From NCBI GenBank assembly GCA_036435485.1, contig CM071598.1:176214148-176278147 (forward strand): a DNA stretch of 64,000 nt. Reading direction: 5' to 3'. Shown here one piece after another: positions 20,790-33,160 of this stretch (position 1 is the first letter of the stretch; every line of letters begins with the position of its first letter). A program made the translations under genes and the position numbers. Below the pieces are notes generated by a model. It was not told the DNA's origin, made no database searches, and saw only the letters and a program-made list of their open reading frames with translations. The stretch is from Saposhnikovia divaricata. Its lineage: Eukaryota; Streptophyta; Magnoliopsida; Apiales; Apiaceae.

Positions 20790-23290
20790 ATGAGTTCGAA
20801 AACACCAAAGACTACAGGTACGGTGAAGGTCCCTAAGTTCGATAAAGAGAATTACAACCTCTGGAAAATAAAAATGCTGTTGTTCATCAAAGCTGCCAAT
20901 CCTCTCTACCCTGACATCCTCAAGAATGGTCCATTTGTACCACAACAAGAAATTGCTGAATCTACAGTGGGCACAATAGTCATTCCTAGATCATATGTTG
21001 CAAAAGAGCCATCCAAATGGACGGACTTAGAGAAGGAAAAGGTTGTCCTAGACAGTCATCTCATGTTGCTGATCATAGACTCCATGGATATGTCGATGTT
21101 TGCCAACATAGCATCATGCACATCAGCCAAGGACATGTGGAACCACATCGAGGTGTTATGTGAAGGGACAGAGGAGGTAAGAGAGAATAGGAAACAGATA
21201 CTGGTCACACAGTATGAGGCTTTCATGGCACAGTCCAAAGAAAGTATTACTGATATGTTTGAGAGATTTCACAAGCTGGTGACTGAGCTTCAAATGAATG
21301 GGAAGGTTTACAGCACTAAGGAATTAAACATGAAGTTTCTACTATCTGCACCAAACCATCTAGAGCAAAGGGTCATATCTCTAAGAGAAAGAGATTTGAA
21401 CAAAGTCACATATGATGTGCTCTATGGGGTTTTAAAGACTCATGAGCTTGAGTTGCTTCAGAAGAGGGCTATCCAAGCCAACCAAGGCAGAATGATAAAC
21501 ACATCCTGTGCCTTGATTGTCAACAAATCCGTTCAAGACCTGGAAGCATCTGCAAGTCAACTGAGAATAGAAGAGATAGTAGATGATGAAGAAACTGAAG
21601 AAGAAGTGACTGAACCTGTTGATGAAAAGGAAGAAGATGAGTTCTATACTCTTGAAGAGTTGGATGCCATGGAAAACACTTCATATGCTTTTATGGCTAG
21701 AAAATTCCCAAACATCATATTTAAGTGGAATCAGCCCTTCAAGTCTAGATCTCAAAATCATTCATTCAACAAGAGCAAGGCACCTGTGAAAGCAAACAAA
21801 AACAAATTCAAAACCAGCTATGTGGATAGGTCATCTGTGAGATGCTATAGATGCAATGACCTAGGGCATTTTGCCAGTGAATGCAAGAAGCCTAAAAAGA
21901 AGGATAAGGAGTTTCTTGAGATTGAAACTAAGTATGAGGCTCTGCTAAAGAAGCATACACCAGGTAAGGCCTACATAGCTGAAGGGAAGTGTTGGGATGA
22001 TTCTGATAGTGATGGAGAAGAACAAGAATTCTGCAACTATGCCTTGATGGCCAACTCCAAGGAAGAACCATCTGAATCAGACTCTCAGGTACCATCCCTC
22101 ACTACTATAGACATGTCTGTTTCTGAATACAAATCTATGGTTGAACAACTATCTGTTGAGATGTTTAATATTCATACTAGTATGACTGCTGCTAATGAAG
22201 AGATTGCTAAACTGTCTACTAAGAATAACTGTTGAACAAGAGAAATGAGGAACTAGAACTAACTGCTATGCAAGTAGAAAACCTTAAACAAGAAATCGAA
22301 TATCTAAAGAATAAGGTTCTATGTGCTAGTCAAGTTGAGAAAGCTCTTAGGGATTAACTAGCTGAAAATGAATTTAAATTGAAAACATTCAAGAATTCCT
22401 CTAGTCTATTGCAGTCCTACCATGAGAAAAATCTAGCTAGACCTAAGGCTGCTATTGGACTTGATTATGACACTCTCAAACAGAGGAAAGGCTATGCAGT
22501 CATTGAAGATGACATTGCTGTTCAAGAGGAAGTGCCTCAGGTTTTGAAAAAGGCTGAGACCCCAATATTTAAAACACCAACACTTGAGATTGATGAGGAT
22601 GCCTTACTCATTAAGCAAATGTTGGATGAAGAAGATAAAGCACAATCAAATGAACAACAAGCATCCTCTAAGAGTGAGAATGTCAAAACCAAAGCCAAGG
22701 AGCCAGTAGGAGGTAGACCTAGACTTGAGAAATTTGTGAAGTTTGTTTCAGCTGGGAATAATGAGTTTGAGAAGAAAGTGGCTAAAAAGAAACAAAACAG
22801 GAATGGCAAATTAGGGATTAACAAGGACAACAATTATGCTTATGTGCCAAATGCCCCTAGGAAAGTTTGTCAAAATTGTTTTAGCACTAATCATTTAACT
22901 CATGCATGCAAGAAACCATCTGGTAGTGTTGCTAAACCATTCTATGATTGCTCTGTGCCTTTAAGACATAGAGACTCTCCTTTCTGTGATAAATTTGATT
23001 GTATGCCATGTAACATGAATGTAATGACTAGTTGCTTTAATTTGAGAAGACAATTCATGGAAGGTTGCATCAGTCACAATGTTCACACACACTACACAAG
23101 AACAAAGTCTTCAAGTCCTCCTAAAGTTAGGAAGGTGCCTCTGTCACCTAAGTCTAAGAACCCTGATTCTAAGACTTCTAACAGTGACAAGAAGACTAAC
23201 ATCAAGAAAATTGATAAGCATGCTGTTTATGATAAAACTGTTGCTAAGCCACATGGACCCAAACTTGTTTGGGTACCAAAGGAGAAGTAA
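20790..23290 (+). pseudogene. Sirevirus gag, frameshifted
   Basis: The frame opens at the ATG at 20790 (MSSKTPKTTGT). The copia gag core includes FDKENYNLWKIKMLLFIKAA and AKDMWNHIEVL. The zinc knuckle CYRCNDLGHFASEC is near residue 352. The first frame ends in a TGA just before 22235, but the homologous continuation (coiled-coil-like LNKRNEELEL) is in another frame, so a small indel lies near 22226-22232. That frame has a TAA at 22355-22357, most simply a CAA-to-TAA change, then stays open to 23290. The distal part carries CQNCFSTNHLTHAC and FDCMPCNMN and ends in VWVPKEK, parallel to the minus-strand copy. Confidence 0.85.
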
Positions 23291-26200
23291 TACCTTTGTG
23301 TTTGCAGGGCAAAGAAAGTGAAAGGAAGGTCATGTGGATTTTGGACAGTGGATGCTCAAACCATATGACTGGTGATATGGCCCTGCTATCACAGTATGAG
23401 GAGAAGGCTGGCCCAATGGTTGCTTTTGGAGATGACAGCATTGGCAACACACTGGGATATGGCAAGTTGGAAATTGGAAATGTCATCATTGAAAATGTAG
23501 CACTGGTCAAGGGACTCAAGCACAATCTACTAAGTGTTGGTCAATTTACTGACAGAGGCTTCAAAGTGAATTTTGACAAAGATGAATGTTTAATCACCCA
23601 CAAGAAGACTGGTGACTTTGCTCTATCTGGAGTAAGGAAAGGAAGCCTGTTTGTAGCAAATATGAACTGTGCAAACAAGGACAAAATTTGTTGCTTTTAC
23701 TCAAAAGCATCAAATGAAGATAGTTGGCTGTGGCATAAGAAGCTATCACACTTGAACTTCAAAGGCATTAATTCTCTAGTCAAAAGGGAGTTAGTGAGAG
23801 GCATGCCCACACTTGAATTCTGTCAAGAAGGAGTGTGTGAGGCTTGTCAAAAGGGAAAAATGAAAAGATCAAGCCACAAGTCAAAGACAATGACATCAAT
23901 AACCAAGCCCCTGCAACTAATTCATATGGACTTGTTTGGGCCTGTCAATATTATGTCACTAGGAAGGAAAAAGTATGCTCTGGTGATGGTTGATGATTTC
24001 ACAAGGTATACATGGGTAGAATTTCTGGCATCAAAGGATGAGGCTCCACAAGTAATCATTGAGCATATAAAGAAAATTGACAAGGAAGAAAAGGCCAACA
24101 ATGCAAATGTGATTGCATTAAGAAGTGATAATGGAACAGAGTTCAGAAATGCCATGCTTGAAGCATTCTGCAAAGAGAATGGTATTTCTCAACAATTCTC
24201 AGCTCCAAGGACTCCACAACAAAATGGAGTTGTTGAAAGAAAGAATAGAACTCTGATTGAGGCTGCTAGAACAATGTTACTTGATGCAAAAATGCCTACA
24301 TGTTTTTGGGCTGAGGCTGTGAGCACTACATGCTATATCCAAAACAGAACCTTCATCAACAAAAACACTGGAAAGACACCTTACAACTTGATGACTGGAA
24401 AGAAGCCCACTCTAAAGTATGTTCATACTTTTGGAAGCAAATGCTTTGTGTTAAAAGATAATTCAGAATATGTTGGAAAGTTTGATGCAAAAGCATTTGA
24501 AGGAATTTTTCTTGGCTACTCTATGGAAAGAATTGCATACAAAGTTTATGTCATCACTCAAAAGAAAGTTATGGAAAGCACAGATGTGACATTTGATGAC
24601 AGCAAACTACCTGGATTAGAAGAAGCCAATGATGAAGATAAAGATCCTTTGAAGTTTGACAATCTAGATGATTCTGATGAGGAGATTGAAACTGAATTTG
24701 AGCCCACAATCCAACAAACTCAAGTGAATGAAGAACCTGTGTCAACCAACAATGAAGAAACAAGCATCCAAGACACACCTGTGATTAGTGGCAACTTCAC
24801 AGGGGGAGGAAATGTAAATGACCATAATCTGGATGATGAAGCAACATCAAGGCTGAGAAATCAATCTGAACATACTAGGAAATGGGATAGATCACATACT
24901 GCAGATCAGATAATTGGAGATCCAAATACAGGAGTGAGGACAAGGAGAGCAAATCTAAATGAATGTCTCTATGGTTGCTTTCTATCCCAAGTTGAGCCTA
25001 AGAAACTTGATGATGCATTGTTGGATCCTGATTGGATAATTGCTATGTAAGAGGAGCTAAACCAATTTAAAAGAAGCAAAGTATGGGAACTTGTGTCTGC
25101 ACCAAAGGATAGAACCATTGTTGGGACAAAATGGGTTCTAAGGAATAAGATGGATGAAAATGGTGTAGTCATAAGAAACAAAGCAAGGTTGGTTGCAAAA
25201 GGATATTCTCAACAGGAAGGCATTGACTATGATGAGACTTTTGCCCCTGTTGCTAGACTAGAGGCCATCAGAATTTTCTTGGCATTTGCTGCACATTCTA
25301 ATTTCAAGGTTTATCAAATGGATGTCAAGAGTGCATTTCTGAATGGGGAGTTGGAAGAAGAAGTATATGTGTAACAGCCACCTGGCTTTGAGGATCCACA
25401 ATTCCCTCACTTTGTCTATAGATTGCTTAAAGCATTGTATGGACTTAAGCAAGCTCCTAGGGCATGGTATGACACATTATCAATTTCTATTGGAGAATCA
25501 ATTCACTAGAGGCACACTGGACAAGACACTGTTTTACAAGAAACATGGTGATGATATTATCTTAGTTCAAATCTATGTGGATGATATCATATTTGGCTCT
25601 ACAAATGAGAAGCTGTGTGAGAAATTCTCTAAGCTCATGCAGAGCAGATATGAGATGAGTATGATGGGAGAATTAACATTCTTTCTTGGGCTGCAAGTGA
25701 GTCAAAGGAAGGATGGCATTTTTATAAGTCAAACCAAATACATCAAGGATCTATTGAAGAAATTTGACTTAGAAGAATGCTCACCTGCAAAGACACCCAT
25801 GGCCACTGCCATAAAGTTAGATGAAGATGTTAAGGGCAAGAAGGTAGATATCTCAATCTACAGAGGCATGGTTGGTTCTCTACTCTACCTCATTGCTAGT
25901 AGGCCAGACATCATGTTTGCAACATGCTTGTGTGCAAGGTTTCAATCAAATCCAAAGGAATCACATATGATAGCAATAAAGAGGATTTTCAGATATCTGA
26001 AGGGCACACCAAACTTGGGGTTATGGTATCCTAAGGACACAGGGTTCAATCTGATTGGTTATTCTGATGCTGATTATGCTGGATGCAGAGTGGATAGGAA
26101 AAGCACCTCAGGTAGCTGCCAGTTTCTTGGACAAAGGTTAGTCTCTTGGTACAGCAATAAACAACAATCTGTGTCAACTTCCACAGCTGAAGCTGAATAC

Positions 26201-26527
26201 ATAGCTACTGGAAGTTGCTGTGCTCAAGTGCTTTGGATCAGAAACCAACTTAGAGATTATGGACTTGTGTTGGAAAGAATTCCAATCATGTGTGACAACA
26301 CAAGTGCAATCTCTATAGTTTCCAATCCTGTCAATCATTCTAGGACAAAGCACATTGACATCAGATATCACTTCATAAGGGAGCATGCAACTAATGGAAC
26401 CATTGAGTTACATTATGTTCCCATAGAGAAACAACTAGCTGACATATTCACTAAGCCATTAGATGAAGCCACCTTCACAAGGTTGGTTAGTGAGATTGGA
26501 ATGCTGAATTCTTCAAATTCTGGCTAA
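23269..26527 (+). pseudogene. Sirevirus pol, two nonsense codons and a frameshift
   Basis: Protease (LDSGCSNHMTGD), GAG-pre-integrase ([12 protein letters not shown]), integrase ([30 protein letters not shown]), RT ([32 protein letters not shown]) and RNase H (GYSDADYAGC, STAEAEYIATGSC, DIFTKPL) appear in copia order. A TAA at 25048-25050 follows IIAM, where the sister element has Gln. A second TAA at 25372-25374 precedes QPPGF, where Glu is expected. A shift near 25480-25490 puts the YVDD part in another frame, which is open to 26527. Pol overlaps the gag end in a -1 frame, as in the minus-strand element. The upstream frame continues through 25374-25480 before the shift. Confidence 0.9.
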
Positions 26528-27369
26528 GTGAATATATCAACTAGATTGTTGCAGCTGTAAATACTTACTTTATCAAATGCTCAATATTTTTGAAGTAAGT
26601 ATTGGTTGGAGTATGATTTATAAATATTCCACAATGCTGCATATGTTGAAAATCATACATCTTTAGCTTGAAATTTCTGTGAAATTTTGAGAGAATCACT
26701 ATTTAATTTGGTAGAATATTCTTCAGTGAATATTTCTGGTAAATTTTAAAAGATAGTGAAAATTGAATTTTATGAGTGAAAAGTATAGTTCGATAAGTCA
26801 GACTTCTCGAATGGTTCATTGTTTTGTCATGGCTCGAGTTCTCGAATAGGCCTATCTAGAATCCTCTTGAGTTCTCGAATAGTGTCTTATGGAGAAATCG
26901 AATAGCACACTCTGAGTTCTCGAATAGAGTATTTTAGTTCTCTAATGATGGAGTTCTCGAATACTGTATTTGAGTTATCGAATCATTTGAAAAGGCTGAT
27001 TTCTCGCTGACACTTAATCGCTTTTTGGATTTATATTCAAAATTTCATTTCGCTCATAAAAACATATTTTATTTAGCTTAGAATTATTTTCTGAGTTAAA
27101 TAACTGCCAGCTGTGAGTTACAAACTGCTTGAGATATCGAATAAGCCTTTCTTGACTTATCGAATAGTTGTTTTATACTTCTCGAATGATTGTCTTGTCG
27201 ATACAAAACTTAGATCTAATCGACAACTCAAGTTAGTCATATATATATAATTTCACAACTTTTCAACTCATTTCGTTCGATTTCTCAAGCATCTAAACTC
27301 TTAAAACCTCTGAAAACCCTAACTGCGAATTTCTTCTTCAACCTTAATTCTCTTTTCTTCTCTACCCAA
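26528..27369 (+). other. Post-pol spacer with CTCGAAT motif array
   Basis: Non-coding, about 840 bases. Between 26790 and 27250 TTCTCGAATAG, TATCGAATA and related motifs recur at least a dozen times, mostly as the reverse complement of the LTR motif TTCGAGAA. No ORF is present. It is the probable leader of a spliced or subgenomic message for the third ORF. Confidence 0.6.
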
Positions 27370-30300
27370 ATGGCAAACACTCAACTCACCATACCATCCC
27401 AAACCAATTTCATCGCAATTACCAGTGATGTGGAAGCACCAAATGCTAATTTCAAGTGATTTGTTCGATGGTTGTCTGAATCTTACATTAAGGGTGCACT
27501 ATCAACCAACCCAACCCTGTACATAGACTTATTAGAACAATTCTAGAGGATAGCTACAGTGGAGGTCATCGCCCTTGAGAATGCTATTACCTCATATGTT
27601 GTCTACTGCAAGATTCAAGGCGTGGATATTACTATCACTACCGCAGACATGAATGAAGCCTTGGATTTGCAGCAAGAGGCATATGACTCCTTGGCCACAG
27701 ATGCTGAGTTGGAAGAATTCTTTGAATTTATCAACTACTCAGAGGCTATTAAACTTTGAAAGCTGAATAGGAAGTACTTGAGAAAGGAATGGAGCTATGT
27801 TTTTGCTACACTCCTTCATGTGTTCACTGCCAGGAAATCGAGCTTTGATCAGATTAGTACACCTGTGCAGCAGCTTGCCTATGCATTGGCTCATGGGAGA
27901 AAGATAGATGTTGGACATCTCATCATACAAGAGCTATATGGGAGACTTGGTAAGAACACAACCAAGAGAGGTACTGAAATTTTCTTTCCCCGCTTTATTC
28001 AATCAGTACTTAATTTTAAAAATGCTTCATTGATTGAATTTCCTGGATTAGATAAAAGTAAAATAGGCTATCCTAAGTCCATGACCAAACTTATTTTTGG
28101 TAACTTGGAGACTAGGAATGATGTGGATGTAAGGCTTAAAATAACTCCCCACATGGAGGGTTTGTTTGGGTCTTACCCCCACAACATGCCAATATTTGAG
28201 TCTAAGTCTCAGTTAGCACAGCCTATGCAAGAAGAACTTGATGCTAACCCAAGGATTGCTAACAAACCCTCTCAGACAAACACTCTACCAAACACAGAGC
28301 CAACTGCATCATCCTCTCAAAAGGGTGATGTTAGTAAAAAGAAGAGAAAACAGGTTGCTTCTGAACCTTTAACCATCTTAACTGAAGCAGCCTTGGTTGT
28401 AGAACTAGGTTTAGGAGGTGAGGGAACTGAGTCACTTATCATTAGCCTAAAGAAGAAGAAGAAATCTAAAACCACCTCTTCAGTCACCCAAATGGCTGAA
28501 GTTGTAAAATCAGGGGCACACAGCTCACTAGATATATCCTCTCAATAGGGTGCATCTATAGAATCAAGCATCCTCCCCAATGCACCTATTTGTACAGAGT
28601 CAGCACATGGGAGTGATAAGGCTGGCACAACACTGAGTGGAGAGCACATCACAATTGAAACTCCCTCTATCTCTCAGGGGGAGTTGCCAAAATCAAATCT
28701 ACAACACACTTCTCTTCCAGAATCTACCACTCATATTTCTTTGGAGCCTGCAACTCAAGCAATTGAGGAGCAAGGCATTGATCATCAAGAATTCTTTTCT
28801 CTTGATGAGCCAATGGATTCAAGTGACTTGGTGCATGACACCTTGCTCACCACCCAGGTACCACATTTAGATGGTCAGGGAATGCATGCTGGGGCATCTC
28901 CTAATGACACCATCACAAACACAGAGGATTCACTAATTTTAACTAGAGACTCTGTGCCTGTGTCAACTACTGTTTTAACTCATCCCACTCCTGTGGAGAC
29001 AACAGTAGTAGAGTCTTTTCATCCGGTTACAGAAGTTGCATCTGTAACTGAGGAGTCTAGCTTGCCTAGCTCTAGCTCTAATTATATGTCTCAATGGCTG
29101 AAGCCTGTGCAACATGACAGTGCTTCAGGATCAGGGTCTGTTCCACCATAATTGACGGTTGAAGCACTCCAAAGCTTAATTGTGGATCAGATCCCTGAGT
29201 TCACAAAGATTGCTCAGCACCTTCTCACTGCAGACATGCCCAATCCAGACTATGAAGCTATCCTCTTATGCCACAGAGATGATGTAGAAATACAGAAGGC
29301 TAAGATCATAGATGAAACTGAGAGGGATGGAAACATAGATGCTTGGCTTCAAGGAAAGAATGGCATCTCTCTCTCAGAAGGTCTCCAGTACCTCAGAGAA
29401 GAATACATCACTTCACTAGGGTCCAATGCCAAATCTCTCACCCCTACTGATGTGTATGAAGTAGTGAATGACAGCTACAAGGGCATTCTAAAGGCTGCAC
29501 ACTACCTTGGCAAAGGTCTAAAGATAGAAGTTAATGAAGTGTGTTCAGCCACAACCAAGGAGGTGCATGAGATAAAGAGGACTTTTGATTCCAAATTCCC
29601 TCAATTGGAGACTGTAGTCAAGGACATTCTAGCCTGTAAGTCTACCTGCACCAAGATGGACAATGGTTTGGCTATTCTCAAGGATGTTGTCACAGGCCTG
29701 GGGCACAAATTGCAAAATCTCACTGATCAGACAACTGAAGCCAATGCCATGCTCAGGACCCTCTTTGCAAATCAATATGGAGACAAGCTGGTCACTGAGG
29801 CCCCTATGCATGAAATGTCTAGGTTTGAAGTACAGAGACTCAAAGAACAATCCCTGTCTGGCTTCAAATCCACTGCATTGTTCAGCAAGGTAGATGCACA
29901 TGAAAAGGAGGTAGCTACTCTCACTCAGTCTAATGCTCATCTTATAGACAAGGTACAGACTCTTACTGAGCAGTTGAACACTCAAGCCACCACCACAGCT
30001 GATGTTCTCCTGCATCAACAATCAATGTTGTCTGCAATGATGAAGCACATGGGTCTCCCTCTACCTGACGAATCTTCAACCCCAAAGGTCACTCCTACAG
30101 GCTATGTGCCTGACAACAAGCCTAAGGGGGAGAAGAGGACATCAAGAAATTCAAATACAAAGGGGGAGAAACCACCAGCAGTAAAGGGCATCAAAATCAT
30201 TGAAGGTGCTCATCAAAGAACTTCCAAATCTCTAATTCATGTGCCTGGCAAAGGAAAAGACAAAGTTGATGAGCCTTCTACTTCTCTGCCAGTTGTCACT

Positions 30301-31708
30301 CTACCAACTGTGCACATCACTACTTCCAGTGGTCAAAAGCAATCTATTACAACCACAGTGGTTGCAGGGAGTATGCTATCTGACAGACCTCAAATCTCCA
30401 TATCTAAGAGTGCCAAGCCAGTAGAAGTGAAGGTAGTCACTGAGGCCAAGCTACAAGAAATTGCAAACTCAAATGTCTATCATGATGATGCATTCTTGGA
30501 GTTTCTGAAAGTCTCAAGAGAACAGGCTGGTGATGCTTTATCATATCATGGGAGTTTGAAGAGTCAGATTGACTTTCTCACTATAGTACCAAGGAGAGTT
30601 GATGGCCTATGGCTCAAAGAGATAATGATGGTAGGAAAGAATAAGATATGGCACTTAACCATCAACACTCTACAGGGTCTAAAGCACTCAGAAGTGGATG
30701 TGTTCCTTGGAATGATTGAAAAGAAGGATGAAAACTGCAAGAGTCTCTTTGAAGAGTTAAGGGATGGTCAACCAGCAAGGCTACCTGAAGTATTCACAAA
30801 TCCTAGAACCATCATCTATCAGGCTGCAACAAGAATTGATGATATCAAGCAGCTGGTCATCCCTAAGCATCTAATTCCTCAGAACAAATCTCTCATTATT
30901 GCCATCATTGAGCAGCTGGACAAGAAGAAGGGTTTAAGAACAGCAGAAGAATTGGAAGCTATATCTTATCTCAGGTCATACATTGCAACTGGCATTGTAC
31001 CTGAATTTGCTAAGTTCAACCCTAGTAAGGATGGTGATCAAGACAATCTATCCAGGCTTAAAACTCCAACCACTAGATGAAGATTTTGATGAAGACCAAC
31101 TGCAATTCTTACAAGCTCAAAGAATCTACCATGTTGCCATTGTTGATAACTGCCTTGAGATTAAATATACTGATGGAAGGGAGGAGAAATTCAAACAAGG
31201 AGGATGTCAACACTGGGGCAAGCTACATGACATAGAAAGAATCATTGCATTGTTGAGCTCAGAAGATAAAGTGGAAAGAGTATGGAAGCTGGAGCTAATT
31301 GATTTTTTGAAGATGAAGAGAGATCATGAGGAGAGAATCAGAAAAGAGTGTCTTGAGAAATGGCTAGCAAGGGAGAAAGAAATTGAGAGACTGGAGATTG
31401 AAGCAGAAAACCTAAGGGCAAAGGGATTGTGTAGAGTTCAGTTTAACCCCTATGTGGTGAAGTATAGGAGGAGAAATGGGGATCAGGTCCACATCATAAT
31501 GAATCTACTCAACCACTATCCTGCAAACATTCTGAAACCAGTACTTGAAGATTTCAAAGACTCAATTTTGCTTGAAGAATTGGATGCTATGGCAGAAATA
31601 ATAAAAGCTATGGATGAGAATACAAGAAAGGAGAAAGAAAGAAGACAGAAAGCATATGATGATTTGCAAGCCAAAGCTATGGAAAGGGAAACAAATGACA
31701 ATGGCTAG
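27370..31708 (+). pseudogene. Sirevirus third ORF (envelope-like position), multiply interrupted
   Basis: From the ATG at 27370 (MANTQLTIPSQ) one frame runs to 31080 with five in-frame stops: 27457-27459 TGA, 27544-27546 TAG, 27757-27759 TGA, 28546-28548 TAG and 29149-29151 TAA. A shift near 31060-31080 moves the end into another frame, open to 31708. The ancestral product would be about 1,440 residues. The N-terminal part (LNRKYLRKEWSYVFATLLHVF, AYALAHGRKIDVGHLI) looks globular. The middle is Ser/Thr/Pro-rich with KKKKKSK. The distal part has long helical, coiled-coil-like stretches ending in KERRQKAYDDLQAK. I see no convincing signal peptide or membrane anchor, so 'envelope-like' refers to position only. 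Confidence 0.75.
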
Positions 31709-31867
31709 TACTTCATCATAGGCTGTAAGATTACTCACCCTGTAGTTCTATCCACATTGCTAATCAAAATTCATACATGTACTGTCAAGTTTTATCTTTA
31801 TGTATGTTAGGCTTGTTATCAGACATGAAATTGTGACTAAGGGTCTTACTCACAATTTGGGGGAGAT
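31709..31867 (+). promoter_or_regulatory. 3' non-coding region with polypurine tract
   Basis: A short spacer ends in TTTGGGGGAGAT immediately before the 3' LTR TG at 31868. The GGGGGAGA core (31859-31866) is the usual Sirevirus polypurine tract. Confidence 0.88.
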
Positions 31868-33155
31868 TGTTAGTCACAGAGGCATGCCTGAATACATCTA
31901 ATAACAAGCCTAAGTATGTGTAATGCTATGCATTACCTACATGACCTCTTAACTGAGGGAACCTCTAGTTGTAGAGTTTCTATTTGTTATGTACTTGTTA
32001 TAGGCATCAAATTCTAGTTGTGTAACTGTACTTATAAAGTCAAGAATAATGCTTGAAAGAAGTTCCAAGGTTCATGCCTCAAGCAAGGAGATAAAGACTG
32101 CCAAATAATCACAGTTGGGATTTGAAGAAATGAAGAATTTGCCTAAGTACCAATTCGAGAAGTACATTTGTCTATTCGAGAAGTCTAGCATTCGAGAAGT
32201 CAGAGATTCGATATTTCAGAAGACACTATTCGATATCTCTAAATACACTGTTCGATATCTTATTCGATATCTCAGAGATTCGATATGTCTGTTACTCTAT
32301 TCGAGAACTCATGGAGTCAACAAGTCAAAGCATCATTCGAGTTCTCTAAGAGTCAACAAGTCAATGCTCTATTCGATATCTCAAGGACTAAAGAAGCTAT
32401 TTGACATCTCAGGGATTCGATATGTCAAAATGCTCTATTCGATATCTCAAGGAGTCCCAGAGAAAAGAGCTATTCGAGAAGTGATTCGATATGTCAATAT
32501 AACTCTATTCGAGAACTCAGAGTTATCGATTAAGTCAACTCGAGTTCTCGAATCAATCACTTAGCCACTTCTCGAATACATTCTTGGAGACAAAATACTG
32601 AAGAATTGTACAAGTCAGAAGCCTGCAACAAGCCAAGACGCTTTATTTGACTATGTACTATAAAGCACATTGGAAAGCCTACAAAGAAGCTTGGAGAGAT
32701 AAGACAAAGGGACAAGGAGCTAAAGAAGTGGATCTGAACAGGCTTTGCAAAGTCAAATCTGTAGCCGTTTGGACTCTTACTCAAATGAGATAGACATACT
32801 GGAAAGTAGTTTGTTTTACCTACCTTATTTGTAGTAAGTAGGTGTATCCATGTCTATAAGGATACAGCCTCACTTCCTTAGCAGATAAGTTTTCAGAGAT
32901 AAGATTAGAAGAAATATCTCTCTGAGAAAAACGAAGCTGAGAATACTATCATTTGTATTCACAGATTGTAGCAAAATCTTTATCTAATAAAATATTAGAT
33001 TAAAGTGATATTGTGTTGTGTTTGTCTTTGTTATCTGCACTTACATATCTCACATACTCAACACATATCTTGTTGCAAAGATTCAAGAACAAAGAAAAGT
33101 TCAAGAATCCATTCACCCCCCCTCTGTATTCTTTTACTATATTCAATACTCAACA
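31868..33155 (+). repeat. 3' LTR of the plus-strand Sirevirus
   Basis: 1,288 bp, colinear with 19460-20746 at an offset of 12,408. Differences seen by eye are eight substitutions and one extra C in the C-run near 33115. It ends ACTCAACA and is followed by CTTCA at 33156-33160. Confidence 0.93.
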
Positions 33156-33160
33156 CTTCA

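Larger units (their letters stand above)
19460..33155 (+). mobile_element. Sirevirus (Ty1/copia) with third ORF, complete but decayed
   Basis: A 13.7 kb element has LTRs at 19460-20746 and 31868-33155, flanked by CTTCA. Order inside is primer site, gag, protease-integrase-RT-RNase H, a long non-coding region, a large third ORF and a polypurine tract. A third ORF after pol plus a gag with WVPK near its end is the Sirevirus (SIRE1-like) arrangement. I count eight substitutions and one indel between the LTRs, so insertion is recent, yet the coding region has many stops and shifts. It shares roughly two thirds of pol residues with the minus-strand Sirevirus, so they are different families of one lineage. 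Confidence 0.92.
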
